Position numbers and translations under genes: made by a program. Under the pieces are notes generated by a model, which was not told where the DNA came from, did not search any database, and saw only the letters and a program-made list of their open reading frames with translations. Positions 1 to 7,126 of a stretch of 64,000 nt of DNA are shown piece after piece; positions within the stretch are counted from its first letter, which is position 1, and every line of letters starts with the position of its first letter. The stretch comes from Mesorhizobium sp. M2E.F.Ca.ET.219.01.1.1 (GTDB lineage: Bacteria; Pseudomonadota; Alphaproteobacteria; Rhizobiales; Rhizobiaceae), in assembly GCF_004016445.2 (NCBI RefSeq), contig NZ_SADT02000001.1:1593630-1657629 (forward strand), given 5' to 3'.

Positions 1-5
1 ACAGC

Positions 6-356
6 ATGACGATCGAACGCCTCGAAAACGGACAGCGTTTCTGCCGGGTGCTGCGCTACAATGGCACCGTCTATGTGGCCGGACTGACCGCGGACGATCT
101 TTCCGGCGACACCACCAGTCAGACCAAGCAGATCCTCGCCAAGATCGACGCGCTTCTTGCCAAGGCCGGCAGCGAGAAGTCGAAGCTCTTGAGCGCTCAG
201 ATATGGCTCCGCGACATTGCCGATTTCGAGATGATGAACGCTGCCTGGGACGCCTGGATCGACCGCAGCGCCATGCCGGTGCGCGCCACGGTGGAAGCGC
301 GGCTTGCCGGCGACCAGTATCGTGTCGAGATCATGGTGACGGCGGCTGTCGGCTGA
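6..356 (+). CDS. RidA/YjgF-family enamine/imine deaminase
   Basis: The 116-residue protein has the length and overall pattern of the Rid superfamily, with a C-terminal segment MPVRATVEARL that carries the conserved arginine used to bind the carboxylate of imine substrates. Rid proteins hydrolyse reactive enamine/imine intermediates, releasing ammonia and the 2-oxo acid. It is the first visible gene of a tightly packed plus-strand operon; the next start is 22 bases downstream. In this operon the natural partner is the D-amino acid dehydrogenase encoded at 4024, whose product is an imino acid, so a clearing role is inferred. The gene begins only 6 bases into the window, so promoter and any upstream operon genes are not visible. 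Confidence 0.85.
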   Translation: MTIERLENGQRFCRVLRYNGTVYVAGLTADDLSGDTTSQTKQILAKIDALLAKAGSEKSKLLSAQIWLRDIADFEMMNAAWDAWIDRSAMPVRATVEARLAGDQYRVEIMVTAAVG

Positions 357-378
357 GCCGGCCGGCGAGGATACGCCA

Positions 379-1809
379 ATGCATGAGCTGGTGATAAGAG
401 GCGGGCGCGTGGCGCTCGACGATGGCTGGTCCGAGTGCGACGTCGGCGTCGACGACGGCTGCATCGCGGCCATCGGCAAGGGTCTCTCCGGCCAGAGGTC
501 GATCGACGCCGCCGGCCGCTGGGTTATGCCCGGCGGCATCGACACGCATTGCCATCTCGACCAGCCGGTCTGGGGTGGCGCGGGCAATGCCGACGATTTC
601 TATTCCGGCACGATCTCCGCCGCCTTTGGCGGCACCACCTGCATCGTCCCGTTCGGCATGCCCGGACAGGACATGACGACGATCGGCGCTATCGACCGCG
701 CGCTGGAGCGCGCGGCAGGACGCGCCGTGATCGACTACGGGCTGCATGCCGTGGTCACCATGGGCACCGGCGCGGATGTCGAGGCCCAGCTCAACCAGCT
801 TGCCGGACGTGGCATCGCCTCGGTCAAGCTGTTCATGACCTATCAGGGTTTTGCCGTCGACGACGATCTGTTCTTCAGGGTGCTCGATACGGCACGGCGG
901 CTGGGCTGGATCGTGATGGTCCATGCCGAAAACGACGCCGCGATCCGCCGCACGCGCCAGCGGCTGATCGATCTCGGCCGCACCGACATTCGGTATCATG
1001 TCGTCGCCCACAGCGAGACGATGGAGCGCGAGGCGACGCATCGGGCTCTGGCCTTCGCCGAAATGACCGGCGCACGCATGACCATCGTGCACGTGTCGTC
1101 CTGGCAGTCCGCGGAGGAGGTGGCGCGGGCGAAAGCGCGCGGTGTGGCCGCCATCGCCGAGACCTGTCCGCAATACCTTTTCCTGGGCGCGCGCGATCTT
1201 AACCGCCCGGCAATCGATGCCGCGCGCTTCGTCTTTTCGCCGCCGCCGCGCTCGCCGCACAGCCATGAGCATCTGTGGCAAGAGCTGATCAATGGCGGCA
1301 TCGACCTGTGGTCGTCCGACCATTCGCCATACTATTTCGCGGACAAGATCGGCCGTTCCGAAACGCCAGGCTTCACCACGACGCTGAGCGGCATTCCCGG
1401 GATCGAGACACGGCTGCCGCTGCTGTTTTCGGAAGGGCTGCTCACCGGCCGGCTGACGCTCGAGCGCTATCTCGACCTGATCTCGCGCAATGCCGCCTCA
1501 ACCTACGGTTTCGCCGATCGCAAGGGTCGCGTTGCCGTCGGGCTCGACGCGGATCTGGCGCTGTGGGATCCGTCGGCACGCTGGACGATCGGGCACGAGG
1601 CGCTGCATTCGCGCGTCGACTTCACGCCCTATGAGGGCAGGGTCGTTACCGGCAAGCCGACCACCGTCCTGGTGCGCGGCGTGCCGGTGGTTGCTGACGG
1701 TAAGCTGCAGGCCGAACCTGGCTTCGGGCAATTTGTGGCTCGAATGGCAGCCGATCCCACACTTTCGGGAAAACCAGTCGAGGATTGGACACCATGGCTC
1801 GATGCCTGA
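379..1809 (+). CDS. D-hydantoinase / dihydropyrimidinase
   Basis: This 476-residue protein is a cyclic amidohydrolase that opens hydantoin or dihydropyrimidine rings to N-carbamoyl amino acids. Visible metal-site landmarks are GIDTHCHLDQP near residue 54 (paired histidines), SVKLFMTY near 155 (the lysine carbamylated in this family), VHAEN near 190, IVHVSS near 240 and SSDHSPY near 315 (aspartate). Length matches the hydantoinase/dihydropyrimidinase group. The gene is followed by an N-carbamoyl-D-amino acid hydrolase whose ATG overlaps its last codons, the classic D-hydantoin utilisation pairing, so D-hydantoinase is preferred over pyrimidine-catabolic dihydropyrimidinase. An RBS-like GGCGAGG precedes the ATG. 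Confidence 0.9.
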   Translation: MHELVIRGGRVALDDGWSECDVGVDDGCIAAIGKGLSGQRSIDAAGRWVMPGGIDTHCHLDQPVWGGAGNADDFYSGTISAAFGGTTCIVPFGMPGQDMTTIGAIDRALERAAGRAVIDYGLHAVVTMGTGADVEAQLNQLAGRGIASVKLFMTYQGFAVDDDLFFRVLDTARRLGWIVMVHAENDAAIRRTRQRLIDLGRTDIRYHVVAHSETMEREATHRALAFAEMTGARMTIVHVSSWQSAEEVARAKARGVAAIAETCPQYLFLGARDLNRPAIDAARFVFSPPPRSPHSHEHLWQELINGGIDLWSSDHSPYYFADKIGRSETPGFTTTLSGIPGIETRLPLLFSEGLLTGRLTLERYLDLISRNAASTYGFADRKGRVAVGLDADLALWDPSARWTIGHEALHSRVDFTPYEGRVVTGKPTTVLVRGVPVVADGKLQAEPGFGQFVARMAADPTLSGKPVEDWTPWLDA

Positions 1810-2708
1810 CCATCGCCGTTTGCCAGACCGGACCGATCCAGCGCAGCGCCACGCGCGCCGAGACGGTCGGGCGCCTGGTGCATCTGCTGGAAAAGGCAGC
1901 GGCTTCCGGCGCCGAGGTTGCGGTCTTTCCGGAAATGGCGCTCACCACTTTCTTCCCGCGTTGGCGCATCGACGGCCAGGCCGAAATCGACGCCTTCTTC
2001 GAAGCCTCGATGCCGGGGCCGGAGACGCAGCGCCTCTATGATGCCGCGGCGCGCCTGAAGGTCGGCTTCGCGCTGGGCTATTGCGAACTCACACATGAGG
2101 ATGGTCGCACCCGCCACTTCAACACGATGGATCTTGTCGGGCCGGATGGCGCCTTCATCGGCCGCTATCGCAAGATGCATGTGCCGGGGTCGAGCGAACC
2201 CGAGGCGGGCACGACCACGCATCTCGAACGGCGCTATTTCGAACCGGGCAATCTAGGCTTCCCGGTCTTCGATTATCGCGGCGTTCGCGTTGGCATGGCG
2301 ATCTGCAACGACCGCCGCTGGCCGGAGACCTATCGCATGCTCTGTCTCAACGGCGCCGAGGTGGCGCTGCTCGGCTACAACACGCCGCTGCTGCTCGACG
2401 AAGCGCCGGCGCTGGCGCATCTACGGATGTTCCACAACCACCTGCCGATGCAGGCCGGCGCCTATCAGAACACGCTCTGGATCGGCGCCGCCGCCAAGGC
2501 GGGACTAGAAGACGGCCAGGCGCTGATCGGCGGTTCCTGCATTGTCGCGCCGACGGGTGAGATCGCCGCGCAGGCGATGTCGCTCGACGACGAGGTGATC
2601 GTGCACCGCGCCGATCTCGACCTGATCGAGACATGCCGGAAGGTGAATTTCAACTTCGCGCTCTATCGCCGCCCGGACCAGTACAAGCGCATCTCGGATC
2701 CGGTCTGA
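1794..2708 (+). CDS. N-carbamoyl-D-amino acid hydrolase (D-carbamoylase)
   Basis: A 304-residue nitrilase-superfamily enzyme, the same length as the Agrobacterium D-carbamoylase it resembles along its whole length (for example FPEMALTTFFPRW and ICNDRRWPET). The catalytic triad is visible as Glu47 in FPE, Lys127 in RYRKMH and Cys171 in AICNDRRWPE. It hydrolyses N-carbamoyl-D-amino acids to the D-amino acid, ammonia and CO2. The ATG at 1794 is preferred over an in-frame TTG at 1785 because it matches the family N-terminus. It overlaps the hydantoinase stop by 16 bases, implying translational coupling. Substrate preference cannot be read from the sequence, but D-stereospecificity is a family property. 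Confidence 0.92.
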   Translation: MARCLTIAVCQTGPIQRSATRAETVGRLVHLLEKAAASGAEVAVFPEMALTTFFPRWRIDGQAEIDAFFEASMPGPETQRLYDAAARLKVGFALGYCELTHEDGRTRHFNTMDLVGPDGAFIGRYRKMHVPGSSEPEAGTTTHLERRYFEPGNLGFPVFDYRGVRVGMAICNDRRWPETYRMLCLNGAEVALLGYNTPLLLDEAPALAHLRMFHNHLPMQAGAYQNTLWIGAAAKAGLEDGQALIGGSCIVAPTGEIAAQAMSLDDEVIVHRADLDLIETCRKVNFNFALYRRPDQYKRISDPV

Positions 2709-2713
2709 CATCG

Positions 2714-4027
2714 ATGGGCCCGATCGAGACCAGATGCAGCCAGGACACAGCGCCGCTTCGGCCCGATCCGCTGTCGCTCGGGGAGATCATCGAGAATGGT
2801 CTTTGCATCGGCTGCGGCCTCTGCCGGTCGATCGCCGGTCCCGGTGACGTCGAGATGGTGACGACGCCGGAAGGGCGCGAGCGGCCGGTGGCGTTGCGGG
2901 CGTTGGACAAGCCGACACTGGCGAAGATCAACGCCGTTTGCCCGGGAACCCGCATCGCCGGTCCGCTGCCCGCGCAGATAAGCGAGGCTGCGTTGGCAGA
3001 CACGGTCTGGGGGCCTGTCGAGCGTATCGTGCTCGGCTCCGCCGGCCATCCCACGGTCCGGTTTGTCGGCTCCGGCGGCGGGACGCTGACGGCGCTCGGG
3101 CAATTCCTGCTCACCTCAGGGCGGGTCAAGTTCGTGCTGCATGTCGCGGCCTCGCGCTCGATGCCGATGCGCACGGAACGGAAGCTGAGCTTCGACGCCG
3201 CTTCAGTGCTCGAAGGCGCCGGCTCGCGCTATGGGCCCGCGGCGACGCTGGTCGATTTCAACGACATCCTCGATCGCGGCGAGCCGTTCGCGCTGATCGC
3301 CAAGCCCTGCGACATCACCGCCGTGCGCAACCTGGCGCGGCTCGATCCCCGCGTCGACGAGCACATGCGCTACGCGCTCGCCTTCGTCTGCGGCGGCGCC
3401 TCGGACCTGACCAAGTCGGAGCAGGTGCTGCAGCGTTTCGGATTGAGCGAGGATGAGCTCGCGCTCTTCCGCTACCGGGGGCACGGCAACCCAGGCCTCA
3501 ACCGGATCGAAACCAAGGTCGGCCGCTCCTTCGAGATCAGCTATCGGCAGCTCTGGGAGGACGAGGACAAATGGATGATCCAGCCGCGCTGCAAGATTTG
3601 TCCCGACGCGATCGGCCAGGTCGCGGATATCGCGGTGTCGGATGCCTGGCTGAACGGCGGACCGGCGTTCGAGGATGAACCGCTCAACGGCATCATAGTT
3701 CGCACGAAGCGCGGGCTGGAGCTGTTCGATGCGGCCGTCGAGGCTGGCGCGCTGCAGATCAAGCGGGAGAGCGACATTGCCGAGATCAGCGAGTTGCAGT
3801 CGCACCAGGTGCGCAAGCGGCGCGCGGTTTGGGCGCGGCTGAAAGGCATGGCAATCGCCGGCAAGCCGGTGCCTTTGGTCACCGATCTCGCATTGCGGGA
3901 TTGCGCCTTGCAGAACTCGCCGGCCGACAATCTGGCCGAAGGGCGAGGCGCTCGCGATCGCGCGCGGCGCGGCCGGCTGGGCGAGCCGCCTGCCGTGCCG
4001 CGCGGACCAGTTTTGGGGGATCCATGA
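2714..4027 (+). CDS. FrhB/FdhB-like (coenzyme F420 hydrogenase beta family) iron-sulfur flavoprotein
   Basis: A 437-residue protein of the coenzyme F420 hydrogenase/dehydrogenase beta-subunit family. The N-terminal region has a cysteine cluster CIGCGLC near residue 32. A central glycine-rich segment (VGSGGGTLTALGQFLL) and the segment AKPCDITAVRNLARLD are typical of the flavin/iron-sulfur core, and a second cysteine group CKICPD lies near residue 295. Family members move electrons between flavin, iron-sulfur clusters and a deazaflavin or other acceptor. The ATG at 2714, six bases after the preceding stop, is preferred over upstream in-frame starts. Its stop overlaps the next ATG (ATGA). Rhizobia are not known for F420-dependent metabolism, so its real electron partner is unknown. 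Its position just before a D-amino acid dehydrogenase suggests electron transfer from that enzyme, which is inference. Confidence 0.75.
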   Translation: MGPIETRCSQDTAPLRPDPLSLGEIIENGLCIGCGLCRSIAGPGDVEMVTTPEGRERPVALRALDKPTLAKINAVCPGTRIAGPLPAQISEAALADTVWGPVERIVLGSAGHPTVRFVGSGGGTLTALGQFLLTSGRVKFVLHVAASRSMPMRTERKLSFDAASVLEGAGSRYGPAATLVDFNDILDRGEPFALIAKPCDITAVRNLARLDPRVDEHMRYALAFVCGGASDLTKSEQVLQRFGLSEDELALFRYRGHGNPGLNRIETKVGRSFEISYRQLWEDEDKWMIQPRCKICPDAIGQVADIAVSDAWLNGGPAFEDEPLNGIIVRTKRGLELFDAAVEAGALQIKRESDIAEISELQSHQVRKRRAVWARLKGMAIAGKPVPLVTDLALRDCALQNSPADNLAEGRGARDRARRGRLGEPPAVPRGPVLGDP

Positions 4028-5184
4028 ACGAACAAACCGACGTGATCATCATCGGTGGTGGCATGGCCGGCGCGGGTGCGGCCTTCGAGATTTCGCGCGA
4101 CAGGAAGGTTGTGCTGCTCGAGCGTGAGAGCCATTGCGGCTACCACACCACGGGACGGTCGGCGGCGAGCTTCACCGAGAATTACGGCAATGGCGTCATC
4201 CGTCGCATCGTGCTCGCCAGCCGCGCATTCCTGACCGAGGCGCCGACAGGTTTTTGCGATTATCCACTGCTCAGCAAGCGTGGCATGATCACCGTGGCGC
4301 GTGCCGACCAGCTCGACCTGTTGCACGAGGATCTGGCGGCGGCGCAGGCGCTGGTGCCCTCGATCGTCGCGATGACGCCGGACGAGGCGATCGCGCGCGT
4401 GCCGGTGCTGCGCCGGGATTATCTCGCCGGCGCGTATATCGAACCGCATTCGATGGATATCGACGTCAACGGCCTGCACCAAGGGTTTCTGCGCGGTGCC
4501 CGGGCGCATGGCGCACGCATCGTGACCAAGGCCGGCGTGAGAGGCATCGGCAGGCAGGGCGGCCAATGGCGGGTCGAGACGGAAGCGGGCACATTCCTTG
4601 CGCCGCTGATCGTCAATGCCGCCGGCGCCTGGGGCGACGAGATCGCGCTGATGGCGGGCGTGCGCCCGGTCGGCCTGCTGCCGAAACGCCGCACCGCCTT
4701 CAACATCCCGGCGCCGGCCGGTCTCGACATCAGCGACTGGCCGCTGGTCAACGATGTCGGCGCGGAGTTCTATTTCAAGCCGGATGCCGGGCAGTTGTTC
4801 GTCTCACCGGCCGACGCCACGCCGTCGGCGCCGATGGACGCCTTTGCGGAAGACATCGATGTCGCGATCGGCGCCGAGCGCCTCGAACGGGCGACCACAA
4901 TCGAGGTGCAGCGCGTGTCGCGCTCCTGGGCGGGTTTGCGGACCTTCGTCGCCGACGGCTCGCCGGTGGTCGGGCCAGATGACGAGTTTGCGGATTTCGT
5001 CTGGCTGGTCGCACAGGGCGGCTACGGCATCAAGACGTCGCCGGCGCTGTCGCGCGTTTGCGCCAGCCTGATCGCCGGACGCGGCCTGCCGGACGATGTC
5101 GCGAGGCAAGGCGTGTCGCTGGACGATCTCACACCGCACCGGCTACGCAACGTCTCGCCCGAAACCAGCAAGGTTGCGTCATGA
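4024..5184 (+). CDS. DauA-like FAD-dependent D-amino acid dehydrogenase
   Basis: A 386-residue DAO-fold flavoprotein that begins with the dinucleotide-binding motif VIIIGGGMAGAGAAFE. It resembles Pseudomonas aeruginosa D-arginine dehydrogenase throughout: GYHTTGRSAA, VPVLRRDYLAGA, DIDVNGLHQGFLRGAR, LPKRRTAF, WAGLRTFVADG and VAQGGYGIKTS. The two arginines that hold the substrate carboxylate in that enzyme (in KRRTAF and AGLRTF) are kept. The glutamate that contacts the D-arginine side chain (Glu87 there) aligns with glycine in LLSKRGM, and His48 aligns with serine, so a non-cationic D-amino acid is more likely. It lies directly downstream of hydantoinase and D-carbamoylase genes. The start is set by the ATGA overlap with the upstream stop. 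Confidence 0.85.
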   Translation: MNEQTDVIIIGGGMAGAGAAFEISRDRKVVLLERESHCGYHTTGRSAASFTENYGNGVIRRIVLASRAFLTEAPTGFCDYPLLSKRGMITVARADQLDLLHEDLAAAQALVPSIVAMTPDEAIARVPVLRRDYLAGAYIEPHSMDIDVNGLHQGFLRGARAHGARIVTKAGVRGIGRQGGQWRVETEAGTFLAPLIVNAAGAWGDEIALMAGVRPVGLLPKRRTAFNIPAPAGLDISDWPLVNDVGAEFYFKPDAGQLFVSPADATPSAPMDAFAEDIDVAIGAERLERATTIEVQRVSRSWAGLRTFVADGSPVVGPDDEFADFVWLVAQGGYGIKTSPALSRVCASLIAGRGLPDDVARQGVSLDDLTPHRLRNVSPETSKVAS

Positions 5185-6464
5185 ACAGCGCCGTCCTGAC
5201 GGCTGGAGGCGAACTGGCCGGGCGCATCCTGGATGCGCTCGCTGACGCGACGACCGATGCGCCAGGCATTACACGGGTCGCCTATGGACCCGGCGAGCTG
5301 TTCGCCCATGATCTCGTGCGCAATGAGGGGGAAAAGGTCGGCGCCATCGCTCGCACCGATGCCGCCGGCAATCTCTATCTGACGCTGAAAGGCCGTGACC
5401 CGGATTTGCCGGCGATCGTCATCGGCTCGCATCTCGACAGCGTGGCGCATGGCGGCAATTTCGATGGGGCCGCAGGCGTCGTGGCCGGGCTGGCCGTGAT
5501 GGCGGAACTGGTGGCTCAGGGCGTCCGACTGCCGCGCGATCTCATCGTGCTGGCGACTCGCGCCGAGGAAGCGGTCTGGTTTCCGCTCTCCTACCCCGGC
5601 AGCCAGGCGGCGCTCGGCCTGCTGGATCCCCAGGCGCTCGAAGCCCGGCGATCCGATAGCGGCCGTACTCTGGCCGAGCACATGCGCGAGGAAGGGTTCG
5701 ACCCCGATGCCGTGCGGCGCGGCGTGCCAGGCATCGATGCCGGCCGGATCGCGACCTTCATCGAAGTGCATATCGAGCAGGGACCGCGCCTTGTCGCCGC
5801 CGGTGCGCCGGTCGGCATCGTCACCGGGATTGCCGGCGGGTTCCGCTATGTCGATGCGAAGTGCCTTGGCGCTTATGCTCATTCCGGCGCCGAGCCGCGC
5901 TTTGCCCGGCATGACGCCGTGCTCGGCTTTGCCGATCTTGTCGCGGGCCTCGAGGCGGAATGGGACACGCTCGAGCGCGAAGGGCATGAGGCAACAATCA
6001 CCTTCGGCCGCGTGCAGTCCGATCCCACGCAGCACGGCGGCAGCCGGGTTCTCGGAGAGCTCAGTTTCACGCTTGACGTGCGCAGCGCCGAGGCGGCCGT
6101 TCTTGAGCGGGTTGAGGCGCGGCTTCGGACCATTCTTGCGGAAGTTGGCGCCAAGCGCGGCGTGACCTTCGAGACAGGCCCGCGCTTCACCTGGGAACCG
6201 GCGACGATGTCACCGGCGCTGATCGCGAAGCTCGATAGCGCTGCGACCGAATTGCAGATGCGCGCACCGCATGTGCCGAGCGGAGCCGGGCACGACGCAG
6301 TGACGTTCGCCGGTGCCGGCATTCCGACAGCGATGCTCTTCGTGCGCAACGAGAACGGCAGCCACAACCCGCATGAAGCGATGGAGGTCGCCGATCTCGA
6401 TCAGGCGATCCGACTGCTTCTGCGTTTCGTGACCGACTTCGACAACCCGCTGGAACAACCATGA
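5181..6464 (+). CDS. M20-family Zn-dependent hydrolase (allantoate amidohydrolase / N-carbamoyl-L-amino acid hydrolase type)
   Basis: A 427-residue metallopeptidase-fold amidase. Ligand motifs are visible in order: GSHLDSV (His), GGNFDGAAGV (bridging Asp), RAEEAVWFPLSY (Glu pair), FIEVHIEQGPRL (His) and NGSHNPHEAM (His). This pattern is that of the HyuC/AllC group, which removes the carbamoyl or ureido group from N-carbamoyl-L-amino acids, allantoate or beta-ureido acids. The ATG overlaps the preceding stop (ATGA) and its own stop overlaps the next ATG. A second, unrelated carbamoylase in the same operon as the D-carbamoylase suggests processing of both stereoisomers or of a different ureide; which is not decidable here. 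Confidence 0.85.
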   Translation: MNSAVLTAGGELAGRILDALADATTDAPGITRVAYGPGELFAHDLVRNEGEKVGAIARTDAAGNLYLTLKGRDPDLPAIVIGSHLDSVAHGGNFDGAAGVVAGLAVMAELVAQGVRLPRDLIVLATRAEEAVWFPLSYPGSQAALGLLDPQALEARRSDSGRTLAEHMREEGFDPDAVRRGVPGIDAGRIATFIEVHIEQGPRLVAAGAPVGIVTGIAGGFRYVDAKCLGAYAHSGAEPRFARHDAVLGFADLVAGLEAEWDTLEREGHEATITFGRVQSDPTQHGGSRVLGELSFTLDVRSAEAAVLERVEARLRTILAEVGAKRGVTFETGPRFTWEPATMSPALIAKLDSAATELQMRAPHVPSGAGHDAVTFAGAGIPTAMLFVRNENGSHNPHEAMEVADLDQAIRLLLRFVTDFDNPLEQP

Positions 6465-7126
6465 ACCTCGCCAAGACCGCTTTGCTCGTGATCGACCTGC
6501 AGAACGAATACCGTCCCGGCGCCGCATGGCCGGTCGTCGGCTATGACGCGGTGCTCGCCAACACCGCCGCGCTGATCGGAGCCGTCCGGGCGGCGGGTGT
6601 GTCCGTCATCCACGCGCAGGCCTGGGTGAAGCCGGAGGAACGCGACGGCTATGCGCGGCAGGAGGAGGTCCTGACGGAGGAGTTGCGCTCGGCCGTGGCC
6701 GACAGCGAGGGCGCCGAAATCTGCGCCGAGGTGGCGGCGCTGCCGGGCGACATCGTCATCCACAAGCACTGGCCGAGCGCCTTTCGCCGCACCGATCTCT
6801 CGCAACAGCTCGCCGCGCTCGGCATCGAGAACCTGGTGGTCGCCGGCGTGCTGACCGACAGCTGCGTGACCGCAAGCGTGTTCGACGCGGTCTATCAGGG
6901 GTTTCGCGTCTGGCTGGTCAAGGAGGCCTGCGGCAGCATGACGGAGGCCATGCATCGCACCGGCATGCTCGACATGGCGAACCGGCTCTATGGCGGTGGT
7001 ATCCTACGGCAGCCCGAGGCGCTGAAGGCACTTGCCGGGCAGCCTTTCGAGGGCTGGCGCTGCACGCGGCCGGTGGAGTTCGCCTACACGCTGGAGACGG
7101 TCGATAGGATTTACGAGGCGCTGTGA
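6461..7126 (+). CDS. Isochorismatase-family cysteine amidohydrolase
   Basis: A 221-residue cysteine hydrolase with the family triad visible as Asp in LLVIDLQNEYRPG (residue 12), Lys in VIHKHWPSAF (about 105) and Cys in VLTDSCVTASVFDA (about 132). The family includes N-carbamoylsarcosine amidase, ureidoacrylate hydrolase and nicotinamidase, all of which cleave amide or carbamoyl groups. As last gene of the ureide operon an N-carbamoyl or carbamate-type substrate is likely. N-carbamoylsarcosine is attractive because sarcosine oxidase genes lie downstream on the other strand, but this is inference. It starts by ATGA overlap. Its 3' end overlaps the convergent D-aminoacylase gene by 16 bases. Confidence 0.82.
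   Translation: MNLAKTALLVIDLQNEYRPGAAWPVVGYDAVLANTAALIGAVRAAGVSVIHAQAWVKPEERDGYARQEEVLTEELRSAVADSEGAEICAEVAALPGDIVIHKHWPSAFRRTDLSQQLAALGIENLVVAGVLTDSCVTASVFDAVYQGFRVWLVKEACGSMTEAMHRTGMLDMANRLYGGGILRQPEALKALAGQPFEGWRCTRPVEFAYTLETVDRIYEAL

Noticed and set aside
331..1323. Long minus-strand open frame (330 aa) opposite the hydantoinase gene
   Set aside because: Composition typical of a high-GC shadow frame, no domain pattern; the plus strand has clear hydantoinase motifs.
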